DNA from: Symbiodinium natans | Lineage: Eukaryota > Sar > Dinophyceae > Suessiales > Symbiodiniaceae | Assembly: GCA_905221605.1 (NCBI GenBank) | Contig: CAJNDS010001391.1 | Location: forward strand, 446,501-510,500 | Direction of reading: 5' to 3' | DNA length: 64,000 bases | Shown: positions 25,411-36,700 of the stretch, one piece after another | Layout: every line of letters starts with the position of its first letter | Numbering within the stretch: the stretch's first letter is position 1 | Position numbers and translations under genes: made by a program | The notes under the pieces: model-generated | What the model was told of the DNA's origin: nothing | Database searches by the model: none | The model's input: the letters and a program-made list of their open reading frames with translations, nothing else

Positions 25411-25703
25411 TCAACTTTGCGGATGCAAGTGCCGGGCTAACGATCGTCGCGTCAACGGCGATCTGCGCACCCTGCAATGGGGAGGCCGTTGGCCACCACC
25501 TCGATCGGCCGCAGGCACATCCAGGTTGAGGTCACGCAGGGCGACATGTGCAGCGACTCGGGCGCCTGCTTCCCTGCAGATGCGAGCCGCTTGCTCAAGG
25601 GGCCAGCTCTCCAGGCCAGTGCACCAACAGCGCCGCGGGGCAAGCGGGACGGGCAACGGAAGTCTGCAAAGCAGCTTGACTGGGCACTCGGCCGTGAAGG
25701 CAC
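25411..25703 (-). pseudogene. RT-family relic, fragment 5
   Basis: The minus strand reads PLEQAARICREAGARVAAHV and LRDLNLDVPAADR, near-identical in protein to fragment 4 but inverted relative to it. The downstream IEVVANGLP is in another frame, so the copy is broken. Upstream minus-strand sequence to about 26000 is open and Ala/Arg-rich and may belong to the same element. Confidence 0.55.
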
Positions 25704-26259
25704 AACGCGCGGCCTGCCCGGCCTGAGTCAGCAGCACGCCCGAGGCGTTGGGCCCAGCTCGGAGAGAAGCGTTTCGCGTGCTCTTGGCCAGCAGCGGGCC
25801 CCCCCCGGCCAGCAGCTTCACAGCCACGCTGGCTGAATGCGGGGCACGGGCGGCAGCTGCTGGAGCAGGCGGTCCTGCTCGCGCAAACGCTGTGTGAGCT
25901 TTTTGGCGACGAACGTCGGGCTTCCCAAGACCACCACGCCCTGCTGGTCCTCTGCGAGCGCACAACTTCCGGTCCATAGGGGTTGGCAGGGTCCTCAGCG
26001 GGGAGCCGGGCAAGGAACCTTCGGGGTTCTCCGTCTGCGCTGTTTCACGCGCGTGTCTTGCCCAGATGCACCTGGATAGCAAACCTCTGGACGGTGCGTC
26101 CTTTCGTTGCACACATTGTTTTCAGCCCAGTGCAACATTGCATTCGTTGGCCGTGTTGCTGCACGTGGCCGTTGTGCCAAGCACTAGAATTTCTGTGGCC
26201 CTTGCCGCCGGGGCTCTGCCTTGCGTCGCTCCGCTGTCCGCAGGGCGGCGCTGTCGACT

Positions 26260-27265
26260 TCGGCCGTGCATGGCTGTGGTTGGTAAGTGTCGATGTTGCC
26301 TGTGCCAGCGAGGGGGAGCGACAGCAGGCTTGCCGCGAAGGCCCGCGCAACGGCGAAAGCAGCGCGGACCACCGCGGGACAACAGCAGAGATGGCGGCGG
26401 GACGTCCAGGGCACAGAACGGGCACGGCGTGCCAGCAGACGCACCACGAAGCGGGCAGCTTCAAGGCTCCACCTCCCACCAACCTCAATTGCCCTGACAG
26501 CCAGACTGCACCGGGAGGCGCGAGTGAACAAAAGGGTTAAGCGTCGCCCCGTAGGTGACCACATCTAGATGGCAGCCGTCATCTGCGCGCACTCCGGGCA
26601 CCGTGGTGTGCACGAGCCATTGTTCTGGCGCCACCTGCCTTTCGGCGGCCTCACGTGCGAAAACGCGGAACCACGCTTGTTCGACGGCTCGCGGGCAAGC
26701 GAGCCGCAGAGGCGATCTACTTGTGTCCCACAGCCGGGTGCCGGGCCGCATCTGCCGTGGCAGAAGCGGAGCGGCCTGCGCAGGCGGCGGCGGAGCGTGA
26801 GTTGCATAGCCGGCAACATCATACTGTTGCGGAAATGTTGGTTGCGAGTGCGAGACGCATGAAACTGCCAGCCACGTGGCCAGTCTCCGGAGCCGTTGAG
26901 GTCACGCACGCGGACATTCAGTGGCACCAGCCTCCCTGCAGATTCCAGCAGCCGCACGCTCACACGCAGGACTCCAGATCGCCTGGGCGCTGCGGCACCG
27001 GCATGTGGAGGGTGTCAAGGGGAGCGGGAGGTGAAGCCTGCGCAACAAAACGCGAGGGTAGTTTCTGGAGAGGTCGGCCGCACCGTGAGAACGCGAACGC
27101 GGGCAGCAAACGGCCCCGACTGCGAGTCCAGGAGGGCGACAGCTGCCCCATCAAGCTCACGCTCCGCCATGGCTGTTAACCAGGCACCCGCGTGCGGCCC
27201 AGCTTCAGAACGCAAGAGCGCGTATGCGCTTGGTGGCAAGGCTGGCCGCAGCGTGCGCTCGCGGA
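26260..27265 (-). pseudogene. RT-family C-terminal domain relic, fragment 6 (most complete)
   Basis: Reading down the minus strand the expected segments come in order but in changing frames. They are LLRSEAGPHAGAWLTAM (about 27235), MQLTLRRRLRRPL (about 26800), LACPRAVEQAWFRV (about 26695), VAPEQWLVHTTVPGVRADDG with LDVVTYGAT (about 26640-26560), IEVGGRWSLEAARFVVRLLA (about 26490) and AFAASLLSLPLAGT (about 26330). These segments lie C-terminal to the catalytic core in GC-rich dinoflagellate retroelement proteins. No RT core (YADD-type box) remains. Confidence 0.6.
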
Positions 27266-27499
27266 AGTGTAAGTTGCGAGTTCGCGACGCACTGTGCTGC
27301 CAGCCATGCGGCCAGTCCCATGGGTTCGACCGTGCAATTGGTCTTCCTCCCTGGATTTCATGGGCATGAGCGTAACTTTGCGACTTTGCATCGGTGCTGG
27401 GATTGCTCGAGTTCGTAGTGCTTGATCCCGTAATAAGGTCTGCCTGCACGTACTCCGCATCACGCCCGTACTCGGCCACAGCACTTTCCCATTCATATG

Positions 27500-29320
27500 C
27501 TTCGGATTCTCAAGTCCACTTCGACGCGCGGCTTGCCGCCTCGTTGCGGATAGCTGCACTTGCAGCACTTGTATCCCACTCGGGATCCTTGCGTTTGACG
27601 AACGGGGGGCCCAAGACTCTCAAAGCTCTGGCATCAGGTGGCCTGTTGCTGATGGTTGCTGTCACCGACCCAGGCAACGGAAGGGGTCCAGCTGCTCACT
27701 GAGCGCGACACAGAGGGCAGGCCTGAGGGGGTCGCCCTGTTCACCGCCCTGAGCTGGTGATGCGGTGGGCGGTGCTAGCATCATCCGTCGACAGCGTCGA
27801 AGGGCGCCCGTATAAGAAACGCACGAAGGGCAAGATGTGGCAACACGCACGGCACCGCGAAAAACTGCTTCCAGCACTACCCTCACTTGACACAATTGTT
27901 GGCAAGCCATCGTGAAGCCTTCTGCTCAACATACCTGACCACCCTCCAACGAGACCACATTGTCAAAAACACAACGGCCGCCCTCGTGGTGTGTGGCGCT
28001 CGCATCATGTTGACCTCCGCGCTATATCGACGTTACCAGCAGTCTTTTCTAGGAACTTCAGCCAGCGCGTTACACTTTTAGAGTGGATGCAAAAGCAATG
28101 TCGGATCTTTGCTTTCCAACTACAGTATCATACACCTTGACAACCGGGGACGCGAACCGATGTTGCGCGTTGCCGATGCCCGTCCAAATTGCTATGACCG
28201 TTGGTGTTTGCGGAGGCTTCTCGTTGTTGGATCACAAAACTTTGCAGAAGATCTTGGCCCTGCAGCGATTTCGAGGGAGTTGGCGCATCCGAATTTCAAG
28301 GGCGCGCTGTCTTGACGGCTTGGTGTGCAGGCACAGCACCTATGGCACATGAGAATGCAAGACTGTACACGTCGCACGCAACTTTGGATATCCTGGGATT
28401 GATAAGCAATTAGGCGACTAGGTTACAATGTCCTCACAGCCCGTTCCTGTCCTCTGCCATCGTGAGGAAACTAGAATGCCGCCGGGCTCCATGGGCACCA
28501 AGCACACTAGCAGCTTGGTCTGCCTGCGAACAGAACCGCTACGAAAACCCCATGATTGGCTTCTGGCGCCCCCTTCAAGTGAAAGCCGCCTGCCAGCCAG
28601 ACAGACCACAGCCAAAGTCCTTGGAAACGAAAATCTGTTGGTCTTGCTAAGCCATCACTGGAGCTCGTTGAGCTCAAGACCGCTTCCGGCTTGTTTGATG
28701 CGCAAGCTGCTTCCTCACAATGTCAGATGAAGGCAACTGTCCACAGCTGCAGAATTGCTCCGATGTCGCGAAAAAAACAGCTCTCACAAGTTTTGACAAG
28801 TACGTAGAACATTCCTCAGAACGTACAATTTTCCCAAGCCTCCAGGCCATGACCTCGGCCAACACAATCAGTGACCAGGGTAGCGATGGCGCATGTGATT
28901 AGTGCTGCTTGGGGAGCTGCAGCGAGGCATTGTGTTGATGCCCAGCTGCGCGATGGCGAGCACAAACTCTGACAACACTACAACTACAGCAAACAGATCA
29001 GCGTGAATGCAAAGGCGATCGCGGTCACTTGCTCGTAAACACGTGAGGATGCATGCAAAGAATCAACATGACGTCTCTCAACATCCACACTCCCACAACC
29101 GGGCAAAATCAAACGAGGCATCTCAACGGTTGGTTGCCAACCGTGTTAGACGGTAACTCCAGGAGTCTGGGCTCTAGAAACAAAGTCGTTCGTGCAGAGT
29201 CTTGAACCTGCTTGCTTATGGCCGCCCTGAGACCACATCCCAACCATAAACTGCGGTTGTCCGCAACGAGGCACAATCATCATCCTTATTGTATGCGCAG
29301 AGGCATCCCTGCAATCTCTG
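27500..29320. other. No recognisable gene
   Basis: Ordinary composition, short frames only, no motif recognised. The sequence between the RT graveyard and the duplicated Mei2-like segment carries no repeat or terminus that I can see. Confidence 0.4.
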
Positions 29321-29324
29321 CATT

Positions 29325-32300
29325 TTCAACTTTCAACTCTGGCTAAATGCTGGCGACAAACAAATGCAACCTGTCGACAAGCTGGCGGGACACTGAATGC
29401 ACAGCAAAACATATCAAAACATGCATTACGCAACGGTTGATTTTCATCTTGCCACCGGGCGCACGTGACATGGTGATTGCACATCCTCGCAACAACAATC
29501 CCAAAAAGTGCATGGAATTCAAGTCGCCAAACAGTGCTAAAGAGTGCACACTTGTGAGCAGGCTGCTGCGAACGATATGCTCCCCCGACTGCGCAAGTCA
29601 AGTGGCCTCGAAAATGCTGAGCTGTAGATAGCTGGTTTCGGGGATTTCAAGCGCTAAACTGTTGTACCTTCTTTGTATCCTGCTCGTACAATGTAGGGCC
29701 CTCGTGTTCGCAGCAATTTGCTCATGCTGCAGGTGTATTCTCGCAGCGAAGGCCTTGCATTGCTCATGGGTCGGCTAGCTCCACAAACTCAAGCTGTTTA
29801 GAGCCTAAGGCACCCTCGTCAGCACCAGACGGTTCCAGAATTCTGATGCCCAGTGTGAGCTGCTGGCACAGTATGGCTGATTCAACAAAGGTCTTTGATA
29901 AGCTTGAAGAAGCACGAGGAAGTAACCCTTGAAGGCAAGAACGAGGGCGGATTCCGGACCGCCGGGTGAACAAGAGTTGCCAGCTCCATTGCAATCGGAA
30001 ACAGCTGAGGCTCCATGTGGAAAGCCTGCCCCAAAACATCGCAAACGCTGTCTTCATGAGAGTCTCAGCCGGCATCAGGTGTAAATACAACTTCAGACGT
30101 GCAAGCAAAGGTCCAGGGTCCCAGGCAATGTGCTCTACTCGAACTTATGAACGGCGTGCCGGCACGTAGCTCCCCAAGACAGGTGAAACTTGAAGCAAGG
30201 TGAACAATTCACCACATGGTCTGCATAACAGGTTTCACATGAGGTCCTTTCATCATGATTCACTTTGACACTAACACATATACCAAGAATGCTCCACAAC
30301 CCAGGCCTCACTGGTAGCCTACAGAGCGCGGCACTTCGGTCGAGGCCTCCTTGTAGCTCCGGATGATGGGATACAGACGGCCCTGGTCACTGATGCACTG
30401 GAAGTAGCTGATGCAAGCATCCATACCTTGCACATTCTTGGCCACTACCACATTCAAGGGATCGCTGTCCTGGACGTTGTACCCCTGCAGACTCTTAAGG
30501 CATGCCTCCATCCGACTTGTTGCGCAGAAGTTCACAAAGGCATAAGCCATGCTGTTGGACTTCGTGGTGCTCTTCGCTGGGAAGAAAAGAAAGAAGTCGT
30601 AGCCCCTCAAGTCACCGATTTTCTGCAACCACTGCAGGGCATCTTCCTGGTTGGTTATGCGATCCGGGAGGTTCCGGATCACCAAGGTTGTGGCGCTGCA
30701 GCTCTCAAGGCTGACGGCCTTCTGCGCCTGGGCTCTGATGCATGCATCCACAGACTCTACACCCACAAACCTTCCGAACTCTCGCAAAAACCTACACCCT
30801 GACGCGGGTGAGGCGCTATCCGGAAGTCTTCCGAAGACATCGTCTCAAGAGCCTCTCGGTCGAAGTAAGGGCCGGCCACAGAGGTCTTTTGCTGTGTCCT
30901 TGGCGCAATATTGTTGTTTCGGGCTCTGGGTCTATCAGCTTAATGTAGCTTAGGACTTTTTGTGGGCCTCTCAGATTCACTTCGGTTTTTCATGTTTTTT
31001 TCACCTACGCAATGCGACTGTAAGTATACTGCAGCACCAGCGACATCACAAGAACCGATGCGCAGAACCTCCCATATCCACACCATTCCGACCCCTACAT
31101 ATCAAGACATCCAGTGCTTATCACGAAGTCATAAAGAACTTAAGACCAGGAGATCCAGGAGTCATATGCCAGTACCTCAGAAACAGCTCGCGGAAGCCTC
31201 TCGTGGATGACTCGGCCACGGATAGGGCCAGCTCTTGATCCTTGGTTTTGCTTTCCAAACACTCAAATCACATGTCATGCACTAGCGCAAACTTGCTCAC
31301 GTTGCTCCAAGGCTCTCCCGACGGGTTGATGCAACAGTCTTTGAGGCGCTGACGGAAGGATTCACAGTCACGTGGAGTCTTAAAGTTCACAATGGCATGC
31401 GAGAGCTGTCGTGCCCCCGATAGCTTCCGTGCGAACCAGATCACCACATCATACCTGTCACGAAATCCAAGGCCGTCCAGCAACCCTTGCGTCTTCCCAT
31501 GGCTGTAGTCCACGGGCAAATTGTGCATGATGAGCGTGGTGTCATTCGAGCGGAAGTTGCCGTGTATAGTGGGACCTGTACCCCGCCGTTTGCTCCTGGT
31601 AGACCTACATGTGTCGTTGGGCTGCACCGTCTGGTTGATGTCGTGCGACGGCCACGCTGCAGTGCTCTCCGTTGACGTCATGTGTTGCTGGGGGACAAAC
31701 GCCGGCGCTGCTTCCGCAGTCTCTTCGGCGATCGCCAACGTCTCGTTCTGCTCTGCACCCACAGGAAGTTCACAGAGGTCTGCGCCCTGCACTGAAGGCA
31801 TGACTGCCCGGTGTGGCTTCATAATGTGTCGCGAAAGCTGCAAGGTGCGTGATCCGATTGCGAGGGATGAAGGCTGAAGCAGGCTCTGCAACTGCACTGT
31901 TGTAGCTGCTTTTGATTGCTGAATGGGAGCCATTGACATCATTGTGGCCATTGTCATAAGCTGTCCCTGTGGAATGGGAACTGTGCTTAGTAAGCCTCCC
32001 ACATCCAACCGCGCGATGGGTGCAGCTTGCTCCTCGTGCCAAGAACATTCCGATCTGCTCGACACATGCGCCGCCTCCGTGCTTTCTTGGAAGTATTCAC
32101 TACACAGCTGGGTGAGCAGGTCTGGGGCATCCGCAACCTCCTTGTCGAAAAGTTTGTCCATCAGCTTGAGCTCTTGCATACTGGGGCCGCTAGGGACGCT
32201 AGGGCCGCCAGGGCCGCTAGGGCCGCTGGACCCTTTGCCATGTACTGCTGCTGGCATGACGCCCTGCAGCAAAGGATACGACGGCAGTTGATGGCTGAAG

Positions 32301-32515
32301 CAGCTCTTGCCGAATATGTCGGACTGTTTTAAGAAGCAGCTGTTGCCGCCCATGCGGCCATTGGCGGTTCGTTGTGGACAATTGAAGCTTTGCTTGCTTT
32401 AGATGTGTATGCGTGTTCAAGAAACCTCCGGATTTTAGAAGAAAAAACTGATCTCAGTGCATTGTGATCTGTGTCATCAGGACATGCGCTCCATGCAACT
32501 GGACATGCCCGGCCA
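29325..32515. repeat. Segmental duplication, copy 1 (Mei2-like gene segment)
   Basis: This segment matches 44880-48125 in the same orientation. From about 29735 (TCTCGCAGCGAAGGCCTTGC) to about 32515 the copies differ by scattered substitutions and small indels. Between about 29325 and 29735 only diverged homology remains (for example CAACGGTTGATTTTCATCTT against CAACGGGTTGATTTTCAGCTT). Copies are about 15.6 kb apart, with satellite units and the 10.4 kb retrotransposon between them. Confidence 0.9.
30308..32353 (-). CDS. Mei2-like RNA-binding protein with two RRM domains (copy 1)
   Basis: Exon 1 runs from the ATG at 32353 to about 31301 (351 codons) and ends at a GTGAGC donor. It encodes a Gly/Pro/Ser repeat (9-bp units near 32180-32230), a Met/Gln-rich middle and an RRM starting TTLIMHNLPVDYS with SHAIVNF as RNP1. 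Exon 2 is placed at about 30721-30308, after a GGCGCAG acceptor. It encodes a second RRM with TTLVIRNLPDRIT and MAYAFVNF and ends at SVGYQ. Both junctions are phase 0, which supports the model; joined length is about 488 aa. The RRMs resemble the C-terminal type of Mei2 (RRM_2), RNA-binding regulators of meiosis and differentiation in yeast and plants. Other small exons between the two are possible. Confidence 0.65.
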
Positions 32516-32890
32516 TCGACGGAATGTCTACCGGAGGGTCTACTGTTCTGGGCCTGTTTCCTGTTAAATTTCCTTGGCTTTCCTAGGAAAACCTCTATTG
32601 CCTCCAGATTTTGAGAGGAAATCGTATTTTTCCTTACACTTTCGCTGGGAAAACCTCTATTCCCCCTCTGTATTTTGAATGGAAATCGTTGCTTCCCGTA
32701 GGTTTTGACTAAAAAAGAACGAAGAAACGAAGAAAAAAAAAACTGAAAAATGAATAAACGAAACAGAAAAAAAAACACCCGAAGAATGAATGGAAGCGAT
32801 AATGAATGAATGTTTGGATTTCCCCTCTTATACTAACAGTCCTTAATAGGGATTGTATTGGGGGGGGTACTTTCATCCTTGTTAAGGAAT
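32516..32890. repeat. Short tandem repeat, two diverged units of about 70-80 bp
   Basis: Two units share GGAAAACCTCTATT and GAAATCG (about 32580-32625 and 32648-32690), followed by an A-rich stretch. Related strings in reverse orientation (GAATAGAGGTCTTTC and CTTCCTAGGAAAA) occur at about 44668-44815, the corresponding flank of the other duplication copy. Confidence 0.5.
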
Positions 32891-33016
32891 GTTAGTGTAA
32901 GGAAAATGAGTGAATGAAAGAACGAATGAATGAACTAATGAAGGAATGAAGGAATGAACGAAAGAACGAATGAATGAATGCATGAAAGAATGAACGAAGG
33001 AAATGAATACATGATT

Positions 33017-33116
33017 AATGAATGAATGAATGAATGAATGAATGAATGAATGAATGAATGAATGAATGAATGAATGAATGAATGAATGAATGAATGAATG
33101 AATGAATGAATGAATG
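33017..33116. repeat. (GAAT)n microsatellite, about 25 perfect units
   Basis: A 100-bp perfect GAAT array in a longer region (about 32900-33180) of imperfect GAAT/GAAC units. Minus-strand frames reading Ile-His-Ser-Phe repeats are artefacts. Confidence 0.95.
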
Positions 33117-33214
33117 CAAGAGAGAAATAGATAAATAGAAAGCGAGGGAGCGAGCGAGAGATACTGAAGAATGAATGAAAGAAAGAAGCGCAGAGAGAAT
33201 GACCAAAAACAACC

Positions 33215-33394
33215 CCCCCCTTGTTTGTTTAAGCCGGGCAAACTTTTGTCAAGGGAATCTTGTTGTGTCCCATGATGCGAACATGGTGCTTGCACATGGA
33301 GGGGCTGCGCCCCACCCCAGCCCCAGCCGCCAGCTTTTTTCAAGCCGTGCACGCTTGCTTCAAAGCATATGAGTCTTTTTGAAACCCATCAAGC
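33215..33394 (+). repeat. Satellite unit(s), left flank of the 10.4 kb retrotransposon
   Basis: Contains TTTAAGCCG, ATGATGCGAACATGGTGCTTGC, GGGGCTGCGCCCC and CTTGCTTCAAAGCATATGAG. The same landmarks recur in order in the array at 43785-44520, so this is the left part of that array, split by the insertion. Confidence 0.8.
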
Positions 33395-33776
33395 AAGCGT
33401 CTCGGCTCTCAGCGTTTCGTATAGCGGGCCCCCACTAGCTGACCGTAGTGCCCCTTCGGTGATTTCTGTACTCTTCTCACCATTAGAAGCCATTCTGCCT
33501 GTTACTCAGATTCGCGTTGTGGCTCTGGAACTGGTTGCAGACTGCTTGCTGAAAAGTCAAGACACTATTGACATTGACAGTGCCTTGGACCTCGCAGGGC
33601 AGCTGTGGAATCAGGATACTGCAGACGAACTTGTGCCAGCGATCCTTGAGGTTCTACCGAGAGAACAGGGACTTCAGCTGGTGGCCATCATTTCTGTCAG
33701 GTTCCCGTTGTTGTGTGTAGCACTTGAGCAACAACTTGCAAAGACTCTTATCAGCCTGATCTCAGACAAACCATGA
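33369..33776 (+). CDS. Small 5' ORF region of the retrotransposon (possible ORF1 start)
   Basis: The frame is open from an ATG in the flanking satellite (33369), crosses the element's left border at 33395 and stops at 33776. The part inside the element has protein-like composition: hydrophobic and acidic, helical (VVALELVADCLLKSQDT, then EQQLAKTLISLI). It contains no ATG of its own. Its stop overlaps the next ATG as ATGA (33773-33776), compatible with termination-reinitiation. A shift of frame near 33760 would instead continue into the Pro/Ser-rich frame at 33811-34446, so these may be one decayed ORF. No family recognised. Confidence 0.35.
   Translation: MSLFETHQASVSALSVSYSGPPLADRSAPSVISVLFSPLEAILPVTQIRVVALELVADCLLKSQDTIDIDSALDLAGQLWNQDTADELVPAILEVLPREQGLQLVAIISVRFPLLCVALEQQLAKTLISLISDKP
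33380..33394 (+). repeat. 15-bp target-site duplication, left copy
   Basis: TGAAACCCATCAAGC is identical to 43785-43799. The satellite units elsewhere read TTTTTGAAACCC(A/G)TCATGCGAGC, so the sequence belongs to the target repeat rather than the element. Confidence 0.8.
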
Positions 33777-36700
33777 ATCTCGCTCTGCCCTTGATATTCA
33801 CAGTCATCCTTTGCCGCAGATGCATCCCCGCCTACGACAGTGCCATGAGGCGCACTGGTCGGCCAGATCCCACTATGTGCAGTCAACGGCCCCTAGGGGA
33901 GCCAGCTCCAAAGCCAGCGCACGAAATAAGAGAGGACCCCAAGCCCCAACCCCCCCCCCAAACCAACAGAAGCTTCCATCTTTGCCCCCCTCATTGCAGC
34001 TCCCATCACCACCGCTCGCTAGTTCCTCTTCAAATGACAGAATCCATGGAGTGCCGAGGAGCGCGCAAGGGCTCCTGGACTGGAGCGAATCAGAGAGCTC
34101 CGCACATGAGACAAACATGCTCCCAGCGGACAGGACCGACAGTCCCACAATCGGCCCCAGCCCGGGGGAAGCCGATGGCCCAGGTCAATCCTCCAGCCCT
34201 GCACAAGGACCGGGCACCGACGACTCACTCTCGACAGACTCAGAGCCGCCACCACAACCTAAGGGTCGCAAGGTGGGCATATCGAGCAATGCTGTGGCAT
34301 ACGCAATTTCCACAGGTTCATGTGCGGGCCTTATCACCAGACTCCTCGGAGACATTCGAAGTCTACCTCCTAGGAAGAGGCGAAAGAAGGCTGCAGAACT
34401 TCTCGCTAAGTGTGAGACCTTGCAGGCCGAAACTGATGCTTGTTAGAGGCACCTACCGAAGGCCTTCCTTGACTCTTCGAGGGCCTCACCGTAGACACAT
34501 GTGGAATATGTGCCCTGTCGCAGTTAGCTATGCTCGGCACGGAACGCCAGCCCTGATACCCAGTCAAATCCTTAACATGCTCGCATCCCAGGTGCAGTGT
34601 ACCCGAAGTGGGAAACTCGGTGTAGCAAGATGCATAGCCCTGCACCCGACTGTACTCCCATTGCCTGACACTCGCAGATGTCATACCCGCCCCAAACCCG
34701 GACTATATGCCCAGGTCACTTCAAACCGAAAAGCTGCGGGCGCCGTATTCGGCCCTACACAAAGCACCTGTGGGAGGACCTCGGGGTTTCTAAGTGCGAG
34801 AATGGAGATCCGTGTTGTAGAGTGGTTGCCGGGCTGCAGGAACATGATGCACGCCACGCCTGATTGCATCAGCATATACATGTGTGGTATCTTTGCCGAT
34901 AGCATGTCAGATCAAAAGTGGCATCGATATCCCCGAGCTCGGGTCAGGCCCGACGGCACTAGGAGGCGCACCCGCAATGAACTGGCTGCCCGCAGTGCTC
35001 GCCGCAATGCCCCTGGCAATCAAAGGGAAAGAGCCGACACTGCGGCCCCCCGTGCTCAGGAGATGAATCAGCAGCCCTGGCGACAAGCGGCCGATCGCGA
35101 GAGCCGACAGCCACACTGGCAGAATGCGCGGGGAGCCGACGCTCGGCCCCGGGATCAACATCAGGACTGGTACTACGACGAGGAGGACGAAGATGATGAG
35201 GACTACCAGTTTGACACCAGTGACCGGCACGAAGTGCATGCGACGGAAGACGAAGAGGGCTACCTCAAGATCTGGTGGCAGGGAGAATGGTGGTTCCGGC
35301 AGAAACCGCCAGACCCACCGGCATCGCCAAAGAAGAGACAGCAGGCTAGCAGCTCGAGCGAGCAAAGGAGGCCTACCACTGAGGGAGCCGTTCCCCCGGC
35401 CCCTGCCCAGCATGTCTCCGAGGGCCTCAAGCAATTCGTCCCCCCTGCCCGAGACAGTGTGCCTCCACAATCCTTGAGAGCCGTGCGTGAGAAGTGGAAC
35501 CTGCTGGCCATCATCGAAGATGACATCAATGTCCTGCGCAAAAAGAAGGTCGCCCTCATGTTCAAAACTTTCTTCGAAATGGGGCACTTCGTCAAGCATC
35601 ATGACGACTTCCACCACTCGGAGTCCCTGAAGATCATCCCGGCCGCAGGCAACTGGAACCTTGCGTTTGCCATGTGCCTGATTTCCAGAGACAAGCTCCA
35701 CTACGCGAACCACTCCACCTTCGGCACAGCTGTGGAATGCTGGTTATGGAGCCTGTCCAAAGATGCGGACTTCGAGCCCATCCTCACCCAGTTCGCCGGC
35801 ATGCTGCACAGCGTCATCGCACTGTTTGAGGGAGTCCCCATGTCGCTGCATGAACAAATCCATTGGTTCGATAGTCATCAAGACCTGGCAATCAAATTCA
35901 ACTACTACTTCCCCACCGAGCAACTGAAGGATGATGAGCAAATTGTCCGTGTGGCAATTCAGGACCAAACCAGCCAGGACAGCAGAGATGATGACATGCC
36001 GGACAGGACCTCCAAGCACATGGGAAACACGGCTCCTGCAACCAGGACTGCCGAGCTGGCTTCGTCTGATGCCTATGTGGAGATGGAGGTTGACTACCCA
36101 ACGGGGCAAACGCCACCAAATCAATCTGGCAGCATCCCCCACTCCCCGCGCAGGGTCGAGAGATATAACATCTACACGGAGACGACCTACGCCAGCAGTG
36201 ATGGCACCTCTCTGCCCACGCCAGCACGTGATTCGGCCCCCCTTGGGGAGCCGACGAAGCTCTACTGGAAACTGGATCAGTCTCTCTCCAAAAGACTGTC
36301 AGTTGTTCTGAGGCACGACTCTGAAGACTTCGGCTTGACGTTCGACGAGGCAGGGTGGACCAAGGTGTCAGACCTTTTACGTACCTCCATCATGAAGGAG
36401 AAGGGGGCAACCCTCAACTACATCCGCTCGGTGGTCTACTGGAACGACAAGCAACGCTTCGCGCTCGAATGGCGTGGTGCCGATCTCTACATCAGGGCGG
36501 TTCAAGGTCACTCCAAGAAAGGACTACGTGATGAAGCGGTCATGCGGCCCCTTGGGGATGCCGAGTTGCCGGAGCACGTCCTCCATGCAACCAACTGGGA
36601 CTTCTACGGCTCGATCTTGGCGAAGGGCATCATCACGGGAGGCCTCTCCCAGTCCCGGACACACATTCATTGCGTGTCAGTAGACAAAAGTGAATATCGG

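Noticed and set aside
29764-30108. Minus-strand frame at the left end of the Mei2-like segment (and its copy at 45434-45736)
   Set aside because: The copies diverge by frameshift at the C-terminus, and the open plus-strand frame covers the same bases. Probably 3' flank of the Mei2-like gene rather than coding.
32882-33352. Minus-strand frames with Ile-His-Ser-Phe repeats; also considered as a CRISPR-like array
   Set aside because: A perfect 4-bp GAAT microsatellite with no spacers; neither protein nor CRISPR.
33773-34900. First 370 or so codons of the Tpt1-EEP frame as real protein
   Set aside because: Composition is Arg/His/Cys-rich noise and overlaps a better frame (33811-34446). The ATG at 34904 is a likelier start.
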